Positions 1-6,992 of a DNA stretch of 21,913 nt are shown here, piece by piece; positions within the stretch are counted from its first letter, which is position 1, and every line of letters starts with the position of its first letter. The notes under the pieces were generated by a model that saw only the letters and a program-made list of their open reading frames with translations, did not search any database and was not told where the DNA came from. Source of the stretch: Caryophanales bacterium UBA4869 (lineage in GTDB: Bacteria > Bacillota_I > Bacilli_A > RFN20 > CAG-288); NCBI GenBank assembly GCA_002399505.1, contig DHDT01000004.1:81941-103853 (forward strand), given 5' to 3'. The position numbers and the translations under genes are program-made.

Positions 1-114
1 ATCTCTTTGAAGGCGACAAAGACACATCCCATTCAACATTCTTCAGCAAGGCAAATCTGGTTATATTTGAAGAACCGACGATCATCTCAAAGTCTTTGTC
101 GCCTTCAAAGAGAT
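1..114. repeat. Perfect 23-bp inverted repeat flush with the window edge
   Basis: Bases 1-23 are the exact reverse complement of bases 92-114, with 68 bases between them. Both arms lie inside the partial PLD-helicase gene. The repeat reaches base 1, so its true length is unknown and could be greater. Chance occurrence is very unlikely. It may be a fold-back assembly or amplification artefact at a contig end, or a real hairpin. Confidence 0.9.
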
Positions 115-427
115 ATCCTTTGCAGTGAAAACCGTCATCGCCAAAAGAATCAAGATCGAAATGACAACTGAAATTTGGATATTTCCTCTGCCAGTTATTG
201 AAGATCTCCAAAGAAGAAATATCAGTGAAATTCTGATACCCGGAAGTGATTATCTGTCCCGATGCTCCTCTTTCCAGAGCCTGGATTATCTCCTGCTGTA
301 AAAGAACAAGACCGGCCTTCTTGATAAAAGACACGGATAATTTAAAAGAGCGGCATCTTTTAAGACACAGCTTGATCTTATTCAGGAAAGTCACTTCAGA
401 CCGATTGGTCAGAAAACAATTACTCAT
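1..427 (-). CDS. PLD-domain DEAD/DEAH helicase (DUF3427-type), N-terminal part, cut by window edge
   Basis: An open frame enters from the left edge; about 142 residues of the N-terminus are visible and there is no stop in the window. Residues SVSFIKKAGL (about 28-37) and a later HCKGYLF...IVGSSNITRFALL stretch match the phospholipase D-type nuclease domain (H-x-K ... GSSN) that opens the large restriction-like helicases carrying a C-terminal DUF3427 domain. By family knowledge, the complete protein would carry a superfamily 2 helicase after this domain and may act in DNA restriction or repair; that part is outside the window. The ATG at 425-427 is the first after an in-frame TGA, but there is no clear ribosome binding site, so the start is uncertain. 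The last seven codons lie inside a 23-bp inverted repeat, so the sequence nearest the edge may not be reliable. Confidence 0.72.
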   Translation of the reverse strand, partial: MSNCFLTNRSEVTFLNKIKLCLKRCRSFKLSVSFIKKAGLVLLQQEIIQALERGASGQIITSGYQNFTDISSLEIFNNWQRKYPNFSCHFDLDSFGDDGFHCKGYLFEGDKDFEMIVGSSNITRFALLKNVEWDVSLSPSKR

Positions 428-481
428 CAGGATTAATATACAGTCTCAGAATCAAAATTAACAGATCTTCTCTGAAATTAA

Positions 482-522
482 GGAAAAAAATAAAAAAAGC
501 CCTGGCACTGCGCCAAGGCTTT
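482..522 (-). terminator. Rho-independent terminator of the glycosyltransferase gene
   Basis: Read on the minus strand just after the stop at 529, the hairpin pairs AGCC/GGCT (498-501 with 517-520) and TGGC/GCCA (503-506 with 512-515), with one C-A mismatch and a 5-base loop. It is followed by a long T-rich run (complement of 483-497). It separates the glycosyltransferase transcript from the downstream PLD-helicase gene. Confidence 0.85.
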
Positions 523-528
523 CATAGA

Positions 529-1800
529 CTAAATAACCGACTTTTTGAAGATGACCGGATTGTCGATATGGGCAAGCTTGGCAGCTTTTCTGATACGCCT
601 TCTTTCACCCTTGTTGGTGCAGAAAGCTCTCTCAAAACGCATATCTTCCCGATGATCTCGATATTCGTCCTTGAACATGTTGTTGAGCTTTTCAACACAA
701 TGGACGATTTCAAAATCCTTGCCGTATTCCACGTACCTGTCAGAGAGAGACTTTTCGAATTCTGGGTGATCCATGAAGAACTCGATTCTATCCTGGAGAG
801 ACTTATAATCTCCGGCTCTGAAAAGACAGTTGTTGTCTAAGGCAAAATGATTAGTGGCACTATAGAGAGAATCAGAAATTATCGGAACCTTGCCACAGCA
901 GAAAGCCTCAATACAGGCGATGGCTTCACTTTCGGCATCTGAGGCATGAACATATAAATCGCAGTAGTTGATGACTTTGAGAAGTTCAGTCTGACTGAGG
1001 AATTCGAACTTGCAGGGATTCTTGAGGTATTTTTGGGATAGACGTTCGTATTTCTTTTTCTTTGGTCCCTGACCACAGAGGATGAGCTGGATCTTGTCAT
1101 TGTATTTTGAATGTCCGATAGCCTTGATAAGCAGATCCTGTCTCTTCTCTCCTGATAGTCTTCCGACCATCAGAATGACGAACTTGTCTTTATAGACAGC
1201 CGGCTTTTCTGTCGCTATCGGAACAAAGGCCGGCGAGACACCATTGGAAATAGGATGAATGATATTTTTATACTTGTTGAGCTTCATCTGATCTTTCATC
1301 ATCTCGCTTGGTGTATGAATATGACGGGTGTATTTATACATCCAACGATAAAACATCCGATAGATGTAATTGTTCAGTCCGTGCCAATGGCCCATGTTGA
1401 TGTTATAGGAGATATTCTCAGGCTGGCAGTGGAAAGCACTGGTCACAGCGATTCCCATAGCGACAGCGATCTCTCTGATTTTCTTTTCCACTCTGAAAGG
1501 AAGGAACATATGGACAACATCACTGCCAGCTATAAAATCTCTGACAGCCGGATAGTCCTCTTTATGGATATCAGCGATAAACATACCGTTATTCTCAATA
1601 AGTTTCTCAAAAACAGGGAATTTGAAAAGACGTAACTGATAAGTCTTATACATTGATACATCGACATGCTTAGGAGGAAAATAGGCCATGATTCTTACTT
1701 CATTGCCAAGTTCGGTAAGAATCTTAGCTTCGCGCATAGCCGTAACGGTAGTACCGTTATTTTCTTCTCCGAACATATCTACAACGATTGTTATTACCAT
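529..1800 (-). CDS. Glycosyltransferase family 4 (GT-B fold)
   Basis: This 423-residue protein transfers a sugar from a nucleotide-sugar donor; the acceptor is not evident. The N-terminal half opens with a beta strand and an NNGTTVT loop (residues 14-20), the usual GT4 acceptor-side start. The C-terminal half carries VGRLSGEKR (212-220) and an E-x7-E motif (E290 to E298), which contact the donor. No membrane helix or signal peptide is seen, so it is cytoplasmic or peripheral, as for lipid or cell-envelope glycosyltransferases. I chose the ATG at 1798-1800 because AAGGA lies 8 bases upstream; an in-frame ATG at 1825-1827 has no ribosome binding site and sits almost on the predicted transcription start. 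It has its own promoter and terminator. A basic tail of about 45 residues follows the catalytic domain. A role in glycolipid synthesis is possible but not shown. Confidence 0.85.
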   Translation of the reverse strand: MVITIVVDMFGEENNGTTVTAMREAKILTELGNEVRIMAYFPPKHVDVSMYKTYQLRLFKFPVFEKLIENNGMFIADIHKEDYPAVRDFIAGSDVVHMFLPFRVEKKIREIAVAMGIAVTSAFHCQPENISYNINMGHWHGLNNYIYRMFYRWMYKYTRHIHTPSEMMKDQMKLNKYKNIIHPISNGVSPAFVPIATEKPAVYKDKFVILMVGRLSGEKRQDLLIKAIGHSKYNDKIQLILCGQGPKKKKYERLSQKYLKNPCKFEFLSQTELLKVINYCDLYVHASDAESEAIACIEAFCCGKVPIISDSLYSATNHFALDNNCLFRAGDYKSLQDRIEFFMDHPEFEKSLSDRYVEYGKDFEIVHCVEKLNNMFKDEYRDHREDMRFERAFCTNKGERRRIRKAAKLAHIDNPVIFKKSVI

Positions 1801-1837
1801 ATTTGCGTTCCTTCTTAAATTCTGCATATGCGTTGAG

Positions 1838-1866
1838 ATTATATAGAAACTGATATTTTATTACAA
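1838..1866 (-). promoter_or_regulatory. Sigma-A type promoter for the glycosyltransferase gene
   Basis: On the minus strand, TTGTAA (1861-1866) and a perfect TATAAT (1838-1843) are 17 bases apart. The expected transcript start is near 1830, which supports the downstream ATG at 1800. The -35 box overlaps the stop codon of the upstream pseudouridine synthase gene. Confidence 0.75.
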
Positions 1867-2535
1867 TTGTTTGGGTTTCAAATTGTTTTGTTCTTCATCT
1901 TTGAGCCATTTAGGTTCACAGTAAAAGCTCTTCTGTCTAATATCACATTCGGGTGGGAACACTATCTCATATTCATTTAAAAGCATTGCCTTATTGCCGT
2001 CTCCGCTGTATTTCCTATCACCGATAAGAGTCAGCTGAAGCTTTTGAAGAGCAAGTCTTATCTGATTTCGTCTTCCAGTAAGAATTTTGATATCCAGAAC
2101 TGTTCCGTGCTTAGAATAAGAGTTTGTGTGAAAAAGAGTGACTGCTCTCTTTCCCTTTGATCTGTCTCTGGTTTCATATACCATTCCGCTTCTCTCATCA
2201 AAGCAGAGATACTGAACTACTTCATAGTCTTTATCAAGAGGCAGTCTTTCTTTGACCACACACTCGTAATAACGATCGACTGTTCCTTCTTCAAAGAAAG
2301 ACTGCAGATATTCTTTAGTGTCGATGTCCTTGGCAAAAAGAACAATGCCAGAAGTATCTTTGTCGAGACGATGAACGATAAAGACACGCTGTTTCTTTCC
2401 GTTAAGATACTCACGGACATAATGATAGAGGCAGTGACGGGGATCTCTTTCAGTGCCGATTGTCAAAAGCCCGCCTTTCTTATAGACGGCTAACATATAT
2501 CTGTCTTCGTAAATGATATCAAATGATCTTTTCAT
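1861..2535 (-). CDS. RluA-family pseudouridine synthase
   Basis: This enzyme converts specific uridines in rRNA or tRNA to pseudouridine. The catalytic motif HRLDKDTSG (residues 55-63, Asp58) is complete, and a GRRNQIRLAL stretch matches the conserved RNA-binding motif near the C-terminus of the family, with N replacing the usual H. The protein has no N-terminal S4 domain, so it is of the short form (224 residues). The usual NKPAGLLV is replaced by YKKGGLLT. I set the start at the ATG 2533-2535, which gives the typical FDIIYEDRY opening; a longer reading from a TTG at 2604 would add an atypical Cys/His-containing leader. The ribosome binding site (AGAGG) is only two bases from the ATG, so the start remains somewhat uncertain. 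Which of RluA, RluC or RluD it resembles cannot be told, so the target uridine is unknown. Confidence 0.9.
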   Translation of the reverse strand: MKRSFDIIYEDRYMLAVYKKGGLLTIGTERDPRHCLYHYVREYLNGKKQRVFIVHRLDKDTSGIVLFAKDIDTKEYLQSFFEEGTVDRYYECVVKERLPLDKDYEVVQYLCFDERSGMVYETRDRSKGKRAVTLFHTNSYSKHGTVLDIKILTGRRNQIRLALQKLQLTLIGDRKYSGDGNKAMLLNEYEIVFPPECDIRQKSFYCEPKWLKDEEQNNLKPKQL

Positions 2536-2706
2536 AACCTCTATTCTATGACAAAAGCCTTTTTTTCCAAAGAAGGATTGATGACAACCGAAGCAATTGG
2601 TCAAAATCCAGGTCCGTTTTTCTTTTCATCAGGCTTGATTAAACGGAAAATAACTGTTTTGAATTTAGAAAAGAAGACGAAGAAAAAATAATAACTTACG
2701 ATTTTT

Positions 2707-2735
2707 CTTTTAAAGAAAGTTTATTTAGATATAAT
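2707..2735 (+). promoter_or_regulatory. Probable promoter of upp
   Basis: A perfect TATAAT is at 2730-2735, 27 bases before the upp ATG, with AGGAAAG as ribosome binding site close to the start. The -35 position (about 2707-2712, CTTTTA) is poor. No riboswitch or PyrR-like structure fits in the short leader. Confidence 0.55.
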
Positions 2736-2761
2736 ACTCTACGGAAAGTGAGGAAAGCCAT

Positions 2762-3415
2762 ATGGAATTCGATGTTAAGGAATACAAGAACGTTACCATC
2801 CTCAAGCATCCTCTTTTGACTCACAAGATCACCCTCTTAAGAGACGTCAACACCGGCACCAACGAGTTTCGTCGTCTAGTACGTGAGATTGCCGTCATGG
2901 AAGGCTATGAAGCCCTTCGTCATCTTCCTACCAAGGAAGTAGAAGTCCAGACTCCTATTGAAGTAGCCATGGAACCTATGATCTCCGGAAAGAAATTAGT
3001 CTTTGTTCCAATTCTCAGAGCTGGCTTAGGTATGGTTGATGGAATGCTGCAGTTAGTTCCTTCTGCCCGTGTCGGTCATATCGGATTATATCGTGATCCC
3101 GTGACTCACAAACCCCATGAATATTATTGCAAGCTGCCGTCCTCCCTCGAAGAAAGAGAAGTCTATGTTCTCGATCCGATGTTGGCAACTGGCGGTTCTG
3201 CTATCGATGCTGTCAATCTGTTGAAAGAAAAGGGTGCCAAGAACATCAAGTTCATCTGCATCATCGCTGCTCCTGAAGGAATCAAGGCCTTCTGTGAAAA
3301 GCATCCCGATGTAAATCTCTATGTCGGCGCCTTAGACAGATGCCTCAATGATCACGCCTATATCTGCCCTGGCTTAGGCGATGCCGGTGATAGAATCTTC
3401 GGTACTGTCAAGTAA
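2762..3415 (+). CDS. upp: Uracil phosphoribosyltransferase
   Basis: This cytoplasmic enzyme makes UMP from uracil and PRPP in pyrimidine salvage. The full 217-residue length is normal for the family. The PRPP-binding loop [15 protein letters not shown] is at residues 136-150, the conserved [13 protein letters not shown] at 82-94, and the C-terminal uracil-binding signature [16 protein letters not shown] is intact. The ATG follows an AGGAAAG ribosome binding site. A GNAT gene starts 26 bases after the stop without a terminator, so the two are probably cotranscribed. Its position just before the infC operon looks incidental, because infC has its own strong promoter. Confidence 0.97.
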   Translation: MEFDVKEYKNVTILKHPLLTHKITLLRDVNTGTNEFRRLVREIAVMEGYEALRHLPTKEVEVQTPIEVAMEPMISGKKLVFVPILRAGLGMVDGMLQLVPSARVGHIGLYRDPVTHKPHEYYCKLPSSLEEREVYVLDPMLATGGSAIDAVNLLKEKGAKNIKFICIIAAPEGIKAFCEKHPDVNLYVGALDRCLNDHAYICPGLGDAGDRIFGTVK

Positions 3416-3441
3416 ACATTGAGCTGTTCAAGACGATCAGA

Positions 3442-3894
3442 ATGAATAATTCAGTAAATTATCAAATCAAAGAGGTCGTCTCCGCCAAGGAGATGATCTC
3501 TTGTTTTGAAATCAGAGCCAAAGTCTTCATCGAAGAGGAAAAAGTCAGTCCCGAAGAGGAAATCGACGGGAGAGACCAAGATGCCAGACACTTCCTTATA
3601 TATAAGGATAATAAAGCTATTGGCACTCTTCGTCTTTTCACTGATTCAAAGACTGAGTCTTTTCATCTTGGAAGAGTTGCAGTCTTAAAGGAAGAAAGAG
3701 GAAAAGAAGCCGGCTATCAATTAGTAAGTTTTCTTCTCGACTACCTAAGAAGAGACTACCATGGGTATACAGTCTTTCTAGAATCACAGACCCACGCTGT
3801 CGGTTTCTATGAAAAGCTCGGATTTGAAGTGACAGACCACAATTTCTTCTTAGATGCTGGTATCCCACATCTTAAAATGGCATTGAAACTGTAA
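3442..3894 (+). CDS. GNAT family N-acetyltransferase (ElaA/YjcF-like)
   Basis: This 150-residue protein should transfer an acyl group from acetyl-CoA to an unknown amine. The N-terminal pattern IRAKVFIEEEKVSPEEEIDGRDQDARHF is that of the ElaA/YjcF branch of small GNATs. LGRVAVLKEERGKEAG holds beta strand 4 and the pyrophosphate-binding loop; the usual R-G-K-G-x-G is R-G-K-E-A-G, one glycine replaced by glutamate. GFYEKLGFEVT is the usual C-terminal GNAT motif. It lies 26 bases after upp, likely in the same transcript, and has only a weak ribosome binding site. The substrate cannot be inferred. Confidence 0.88.
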   Translation: MNNSVNYQIKEVVSAKEMISCFEIRAKVFIEEEKVSPEEEIDGRDQDARHFLIYKDNKAIGTLRLFTDSKTESFHLGRVAVLKEERGKEAGYQLVSFLLDYLRRDYHGYTVFLESQTHAVGFYEKLGFEVTDHNFFLDAGIPHLKMALKL

Positions 3895-3900
3895 ATGATG

Positions 3901-3929
3901 TTGACAAAAGAACGAAGACCACTTATACT
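3901..3929 (+). promoter_or_regulatory. Strong sigma-A promoter of the infC operon
   Basis: A consensus TTGACA (3901-3906) and TATACT (3924-3929) are separated by exactly 17 bases. Transcription should start near 3936, at the base of a small GCGA/TCGC hairpin (3937-3948). The promoter begins six bases after the GNAT stop codon. Confidence 0.9.
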
Positions 3930-3935
3930 ATTTCT

Positions 3936-4122
3936 TGCGAAAAATCGCAACTAGGAAAGAGGACACCCGTTCTCACCTGACTGGATAACGTTCCGGTAGG
4001 TCAAATGCCTGATTATCATTCTATCTAAACAAATAAGATAATCATCACATGGTATTTATAAGCGGGTTTCTCAAGTACGAGAACCCGCTTTTTTTCACAA
4101 AAATCCAAGGAGGAAGAGTCTT
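3936..4122 (+). ncRNA. infC operon leader, L20-type autoregulatory attenuator
   Basis: A leader of about 190 nt precedes infC-rpmI-rplT and ends in a factor-independent terminator before the infC ribosome binding site. Visible elements: a 5' hairpin (3937-3948); ACCT/AGGT plus CTGG/CCGG stems (3975-3984 with 3993-4001); and a long stem joining 4003-4017 to 4037-4057. The architecture and the operon fit the L20 leader of Bacillota, where excess ribosomal protein L20 binds a mimic of its 23S rRNA site and promotes early termination. Upstream ACCCG (3965-3969) could pair with the terminator's 5' arm and GTTCTC (3969-3974) with its 3' arm, giving possible antiterminator pairings. The L20 assignment rests on context and recalled structure; no covariance search was run. 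Confidence 0.7.
4061..4095 (+). terminator. Attenuator terminator in the infC leader
   Basis: The arm AGCGGGTTTCTC (4061-4072) pairs with GAGAACCCGCT (4079-4089) around a 6-base loop, with one bulged T, followed by seven T (4089-4095). It lies between the promoter and infC, so it can only act as a conditional terminator of this operon. Confidence 0.9.
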
Positions 4123-4689
4123 ATATATAACAATTATCAGCAGGGACAGCAAAAGTTTCGTCCAAGAAGCAATTACGATCGTGAACTGATCAACGACAGA
4201 ATCCATTTCAAGGAAGTCCTTTTAATAGGGCCTGAAGGAGAGAGCTTTGGCGTCGTACCGCTTAGAGTCGCTCTTCAGAAATCTATGGATATGCAGCTCG
4301 ATCTCTTCTGTGTCTCCCCCAATGCCGTACCGCCCGTATGCAAAATCATCAACTTCGGAAAGTACAAATTTGAGCAGGACAAAAAAGAGAAAGAGATGAA
4401 GAAGAATCAGAAAAAGACCGTGCTTAAGGAGATTCGCTTCACTGCCACTACAGATAAGCATGACTTGGAGACAAAGGCTAAGGCTGCCATCGGCTTCTTA
4501 CAAGAAGGCATGAAGGTCAAGGTCGCTGTCTACATCAAGGGAAGAATGATGCAGCGTATGGATATTGTAGAAACCACGCTCAAAACCTTCCTGGATCTGG
4601 TCAAAGATTATTCCGTAATGGAGAAGCAGCCTGAGTTACTAGGCAAAGACTACTTCGTCATGCTTAGCCCGAAGTCTACAAAAAAATAG
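4123..4689 (+). CDS. infC: Translation initiation factor IF-3, with ATA start codon
   Basis: IF-3 binds the 30S subunit, keeps it apart from 50S, and checks start-codon/initiator-tRNA pairing. The frame gives 188 residues, normal for the family: LINDRIHFKEVLLIGPEGE opens the N-domain, APN-like SPNAVPPVCKI and FGKYKFEQDKKEKE form the linker region, and KEIRFTATTDKHDLETK begins the C-domain. No ATG, GTG or TTG exists in frame at the right place: the first in-frame ATG (4285) would delete most of the N-domain. A strong AAGGAGGA (4107-4114) is 8 bases before an in-frame ATA at 4123-4125, which I take as the start. Rare starts of the AUU/AUA/AUC class are a known feature of infC and let IF-3 limit its own translation. 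The stop codon overlaps the rpmI ribosome binding site. Confidence 0.93.
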   Translation: MYNNYQQGQQKFRPRSNYDRELINDRIHFKEVLLIGPEGESFGVVPLRVALQKSMDMQLDLFCVSPNAVPPVCKIINFGKYKFEQDKKEKEMKKNQKKTVLKEIRFTATTDKHDLETKAKAAIGFLQEGMKVKVAVYIKGRMMQRMDIVETTLKTFLDLVKDYSVMEKQPELLGKDYFVMLSPKSTKK

Positions 4690-4701
4690 GAGGACATTCA
4701 C

Positions 4702-4893
4702 ATGCCTAAGATGAAGAGTAAACGTGGAGCCGTCAAGAGATTCAAGATCACTGCCACCGGCAAGATCAAGAAGTGGAATCAGAACACTTCCCATCTTTCT
4801 CACAACAAGACCCACAAGTTGATCAGACACAATAGAAAGGCCAGATATCTCAACAACACGCAAACTAAGAGAATGAAGAATCTGATCGCCTAA
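4702..4893 (+). CDS. rpmI: 50S ribosomal protein L35
   Basis: This 63-residue, very basic protein is a component of the large ribosomal subunit. It has the usual L35 opening MPKMKSKRGAVKRFKITATGK and a LSHNKTHK centre. AGGAGGA at 4688-4694 overlaps the infC stop codon and is 7 bases before the ATG. It is the middle gene of infC-rpmI-rplT and should be controlled with them by the leader. Confidence 0.96.
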   Translation: MPKMKSKRGAVKRFKITATGKIKKWNQNTSHLSHNKTHKLIRHNRKARYLNNTQTKRMKNLIA

Positions 4894-4913
4894 CAACCGG
4901 AGGAAATGAAATA

Positions 4914-5288
4914 ATGAGAGTCAAGGGTGGAACCGTAAGACACGCAAATCGTAAGCGTATCATGAAGAGAGCCGAAGGTTACTTCGGCGGACATAGAAGA
5001 CTTTACAAGACTGCTAAGGAAGCTGTATTACGCGCTGATGCTTATGCCTTCAACGGACGTAAGGAACGTAAACAGGACTATCGTAAACTCTGGATCAGAC
5101 GTATCTCCGCTGCCTGCAAGGCCGAAGGTATCTCCTATTCCAAGTTCATGTTCGGAATGAAGCTTGCTAACATCGAACTCAACCGTAAGATGTTAAGTGA
5201 ATTAGCCGGAACTAATCCGACTGAATTCCACAATCTCACTGAGACTGCCAAGAAAGCTATCGCCGACAACGAAAAGAAAGCTGCCTAA
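4914..5288 (+). CDS. rplT: 50S ribosomal protein L20
   Basis: L20 binds 23S rRNA early in 50S assembly and, in Bacillota, also represses its own operon through the leader RNA. The 124-residue length is normal to slightly long. Recognisable parts are MRVKGGTVRHANRKRIMKRA, GYFGGHRRLYKTAKEAV and DYRKLWIRRISAA. GGAGGA at 4899-4904 lies 9 bases before the ATG. A hairpin terminator follows 13 bases after the stop. The C-terminal tail (TETAKKAIADNEKKAA) is a Lys/Ala-rich extension often seen in this group. Confidence 0.97.
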   Translation: MRVKGGTVRHANRKRIMKRAEGYFGGHRRLYKTAKEAVLRADAYAFNGRKERKQDYRKLWIRRISAACKAEGISYSKFMFGMKLANIELNRKMLSELAGTNPTEFHNLTETAKKAIADNEKKAA

Positions 5289-5299
5289 TAGCTATTAAG

Positions 5300-5331
5300 C
5301 AAAAAGAGGTCGCACCAGCGGCCTCTTTTTT
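5300..5331. terminator. Bidirectional terminator between rplT and the membrane glycosyltransferase
   Basis: GAGGTCGC (5306-5313) pairs with GCGGCCTC (5318-5325) around an ACCA loop, with one G-U pair. It is flanked by A-run (5301-5305) and T-run (5326-5331), so it has a U-tract on either strand. It ends the infC operon and could also stop the convergent transcript ending at 5403. Confidence 0.88.
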
Positions 5332-5402
5332 GTTGCCGGAACTGAGAAATGGATTTATAGAAGGAATATAGATTTACTATTATTCTCCAAATAAACTTGG
5401 AT

Positions 5403-6992
5403 TTAGATGCAGACCATATAAAACAGCATTGAACTTCCTAAGAAAGCATAGACGGAATAACGATAAACCCTGCCGGTAATCTGATACCCTTTTGACATAA
5501 CCTTAAGCTGTTCATCGATTGATCCGATCAGATAACCCATAGGCAGAACAATAGGAACCATGTAACGGAAGTCCATCGTGCAGCCATACGGCATCTTGAT
5601 ATTGAAGAAAAGCTGAGAGAAGACAAAGGCTAAGAACATCGTCCAAGCAAAGACCCATTCTTTGCTTAGAAGGTTAAACTTTTTCTTGAAAGCCAAGATA
5701 ACGAATAAGACGATAGTAGACAAAGTCACCAGATAATTAGAAACAACAGCCAGGAAACCAAATCCTTCGCCTTGCCAGAAGGAGAACTCACCGAAGATTG
5801 CTGATTTCATGGTGTAGGTAAATAGGTTATAGTCCTCGAAAGCATTGCAGAAGATGCCGTTGTTGAATAAATCACCGGCAAAAGGAGTAAGGAAGCGTTC
5901 AAAGAAATTATACTGACTCACTGATAAAGCATCATTCAAATTACCGAAAACAAAGCCGAAGCTCTGATCAAATCTGATTTTGGCATAAACTTGGAACCAA
6001 AGGCCTAAAGGTGCACAGATAGCCAAGAAGACGATAAACTGCATAATCGTTCTGACTAGGCCGTTCTTGTTCTTTATCACCTGTATGAACTTCCAGATGA
6101 AGAGCACGGCAATTGGAAGACAGACAACAGCGCCGCTTAGTTTAGTCATCATGGATAAACCGATAGTCACTGCAATCAAGATGATATCAAGCCAATTATC
6201 CGTATCTTTCCATCTCAAAGTGAAATAAACACCGGCAAAAGACAACATGATAGTAAGGATATCGTTATTTAACTGTCCAGATAATTGAATGAATCTGGGG
6301 AAGAAGCAGATAAAGGCACTAGCCAGATAAAAAGCTGACCCCTTGAGTTTAAGACGACTGAAAGAGCGAATGGCAAACTCCATGATGAGAGTTGAATACA
6401 TCAAAGTGAGAACCTGGCAGGCTGAGAAATAAGCTTCATGGGTTTCAGCTAAGCCGATACCGCCAGTCAGCCAGATCATATGGCTGTTGACGAAAGAGGT
6501 TATTCCTTCAAAGACGTGCATGAATCCAGCATCTATCAAAGAATTGAGCGGCGGATGATAGAACTGATAGGCGTTAGTGGTCGGCAAAGCACCCGTAGAA
6601 AAAATGATATCGGCATAGGCAAAATGGCCATCATAGTTAGTTGACCAAGTATCATGCTGTCTGGCACTGCCTGGAGTATATAGGATATATCCTAATCTTA
6701 TAAAATAGCCGACTAGAATCATAAACAATAAAATGGTTTTCTGATCTACTCTTTCGTTTTTCTTCAGATAATAGAAGACACCTCCTAAGATAGCCAAAAG
6801 CAAAATGGTAAGAGACTGAGCGACGACACCATTTCTGGGAGTATTGAACAAAGGTGTGATGACAATATAGGAAACCAAAGCGAAAACAAACAGACACAAA
6901 TAGAAAAGGAACTCATATAAAAAACGCAAAGGCTTGGATATTGATTTTTTCACTCTTGGAAGCGGCAGCTCATTTGCAGCGGTGATATCCAT
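5403..6992 (-). CDS. GT-C type integral membrane glycosyltransferase (PMT/ArnT-like)
   Basis: This 529-residue protein has about ten or more hydrophobic helices, the first near residues 27-48. A loop after the early helices carries HDTW (113-116), D121 and GALPTTNAYQFYHPPLN (134-150); acidic residues followed by Y-H-P-P in the first extracytoplasmic loop are typical of GT-C enzymes that use polyprenyl-phosphate sugars. It would act at the outer face of the cytoplasmic membrane; donor and acceptor are unknown. The start ATG (6990-6992) overlaps by one base the TAA of the upstream flavoprotein gene (TAATG), so the two are translationally coupled and probably work on the same glycan. It ends convergent to rplT. 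I judge the GT-C class likely and the substrate open. Confidence 0.78.
   Translation of the reverse strand: MDITAANELPLPRVKKSISKPLRFLYEFLFYLCLFVFALVSYIVITPLFNTPRNGVVAQSLTILLLAILGGVFYYLKKNERVDQKTILLFMILVGYFIRLGYILYTPGSARQHDTWSTNYDGHFAYADIIFSTGALPTTNAYQFYHPPLNSLIDAGFMHVFEGITSFVNSHMIWLTGGIGLAETHEAYFSACQVLTLMYSTLIMEFAIRSFSRLKLKGSAFYLASAFICFFPRFIQLSGQLNNDILTIMLSFAGVYFTLRWKDTDNWLDIILIAVTIGLSMMTKLSGAVVCLPIAVLFIWKFIQVIKNKNGLVRTIMQFIVFLAICAPLGLWFQVYAKIRFDQSFGFVFGNLNDALSVSQYNFFERFLTPFAGDLFNNGIFCNAFEDYNLFTYTMKSAIFGEFSFWQGEGFGFLAVVSNYLVTLSTIVLFVILAFKKKFNLLSKEWVFAWTMFLAFVFSQLFFNIKMPYGCTMDFRYMVPIVLPMGYLIGSIDEQLKVMSKGYQITGRVYRYSVYAFLGSSMLFYMVCI

Noticed and set aside
246..461. A 71-codon plus-strand frame near the left edge
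   Set aside because: It lies opposite the PLD-helicase fragment, which has clear family motifs on the minus strand.
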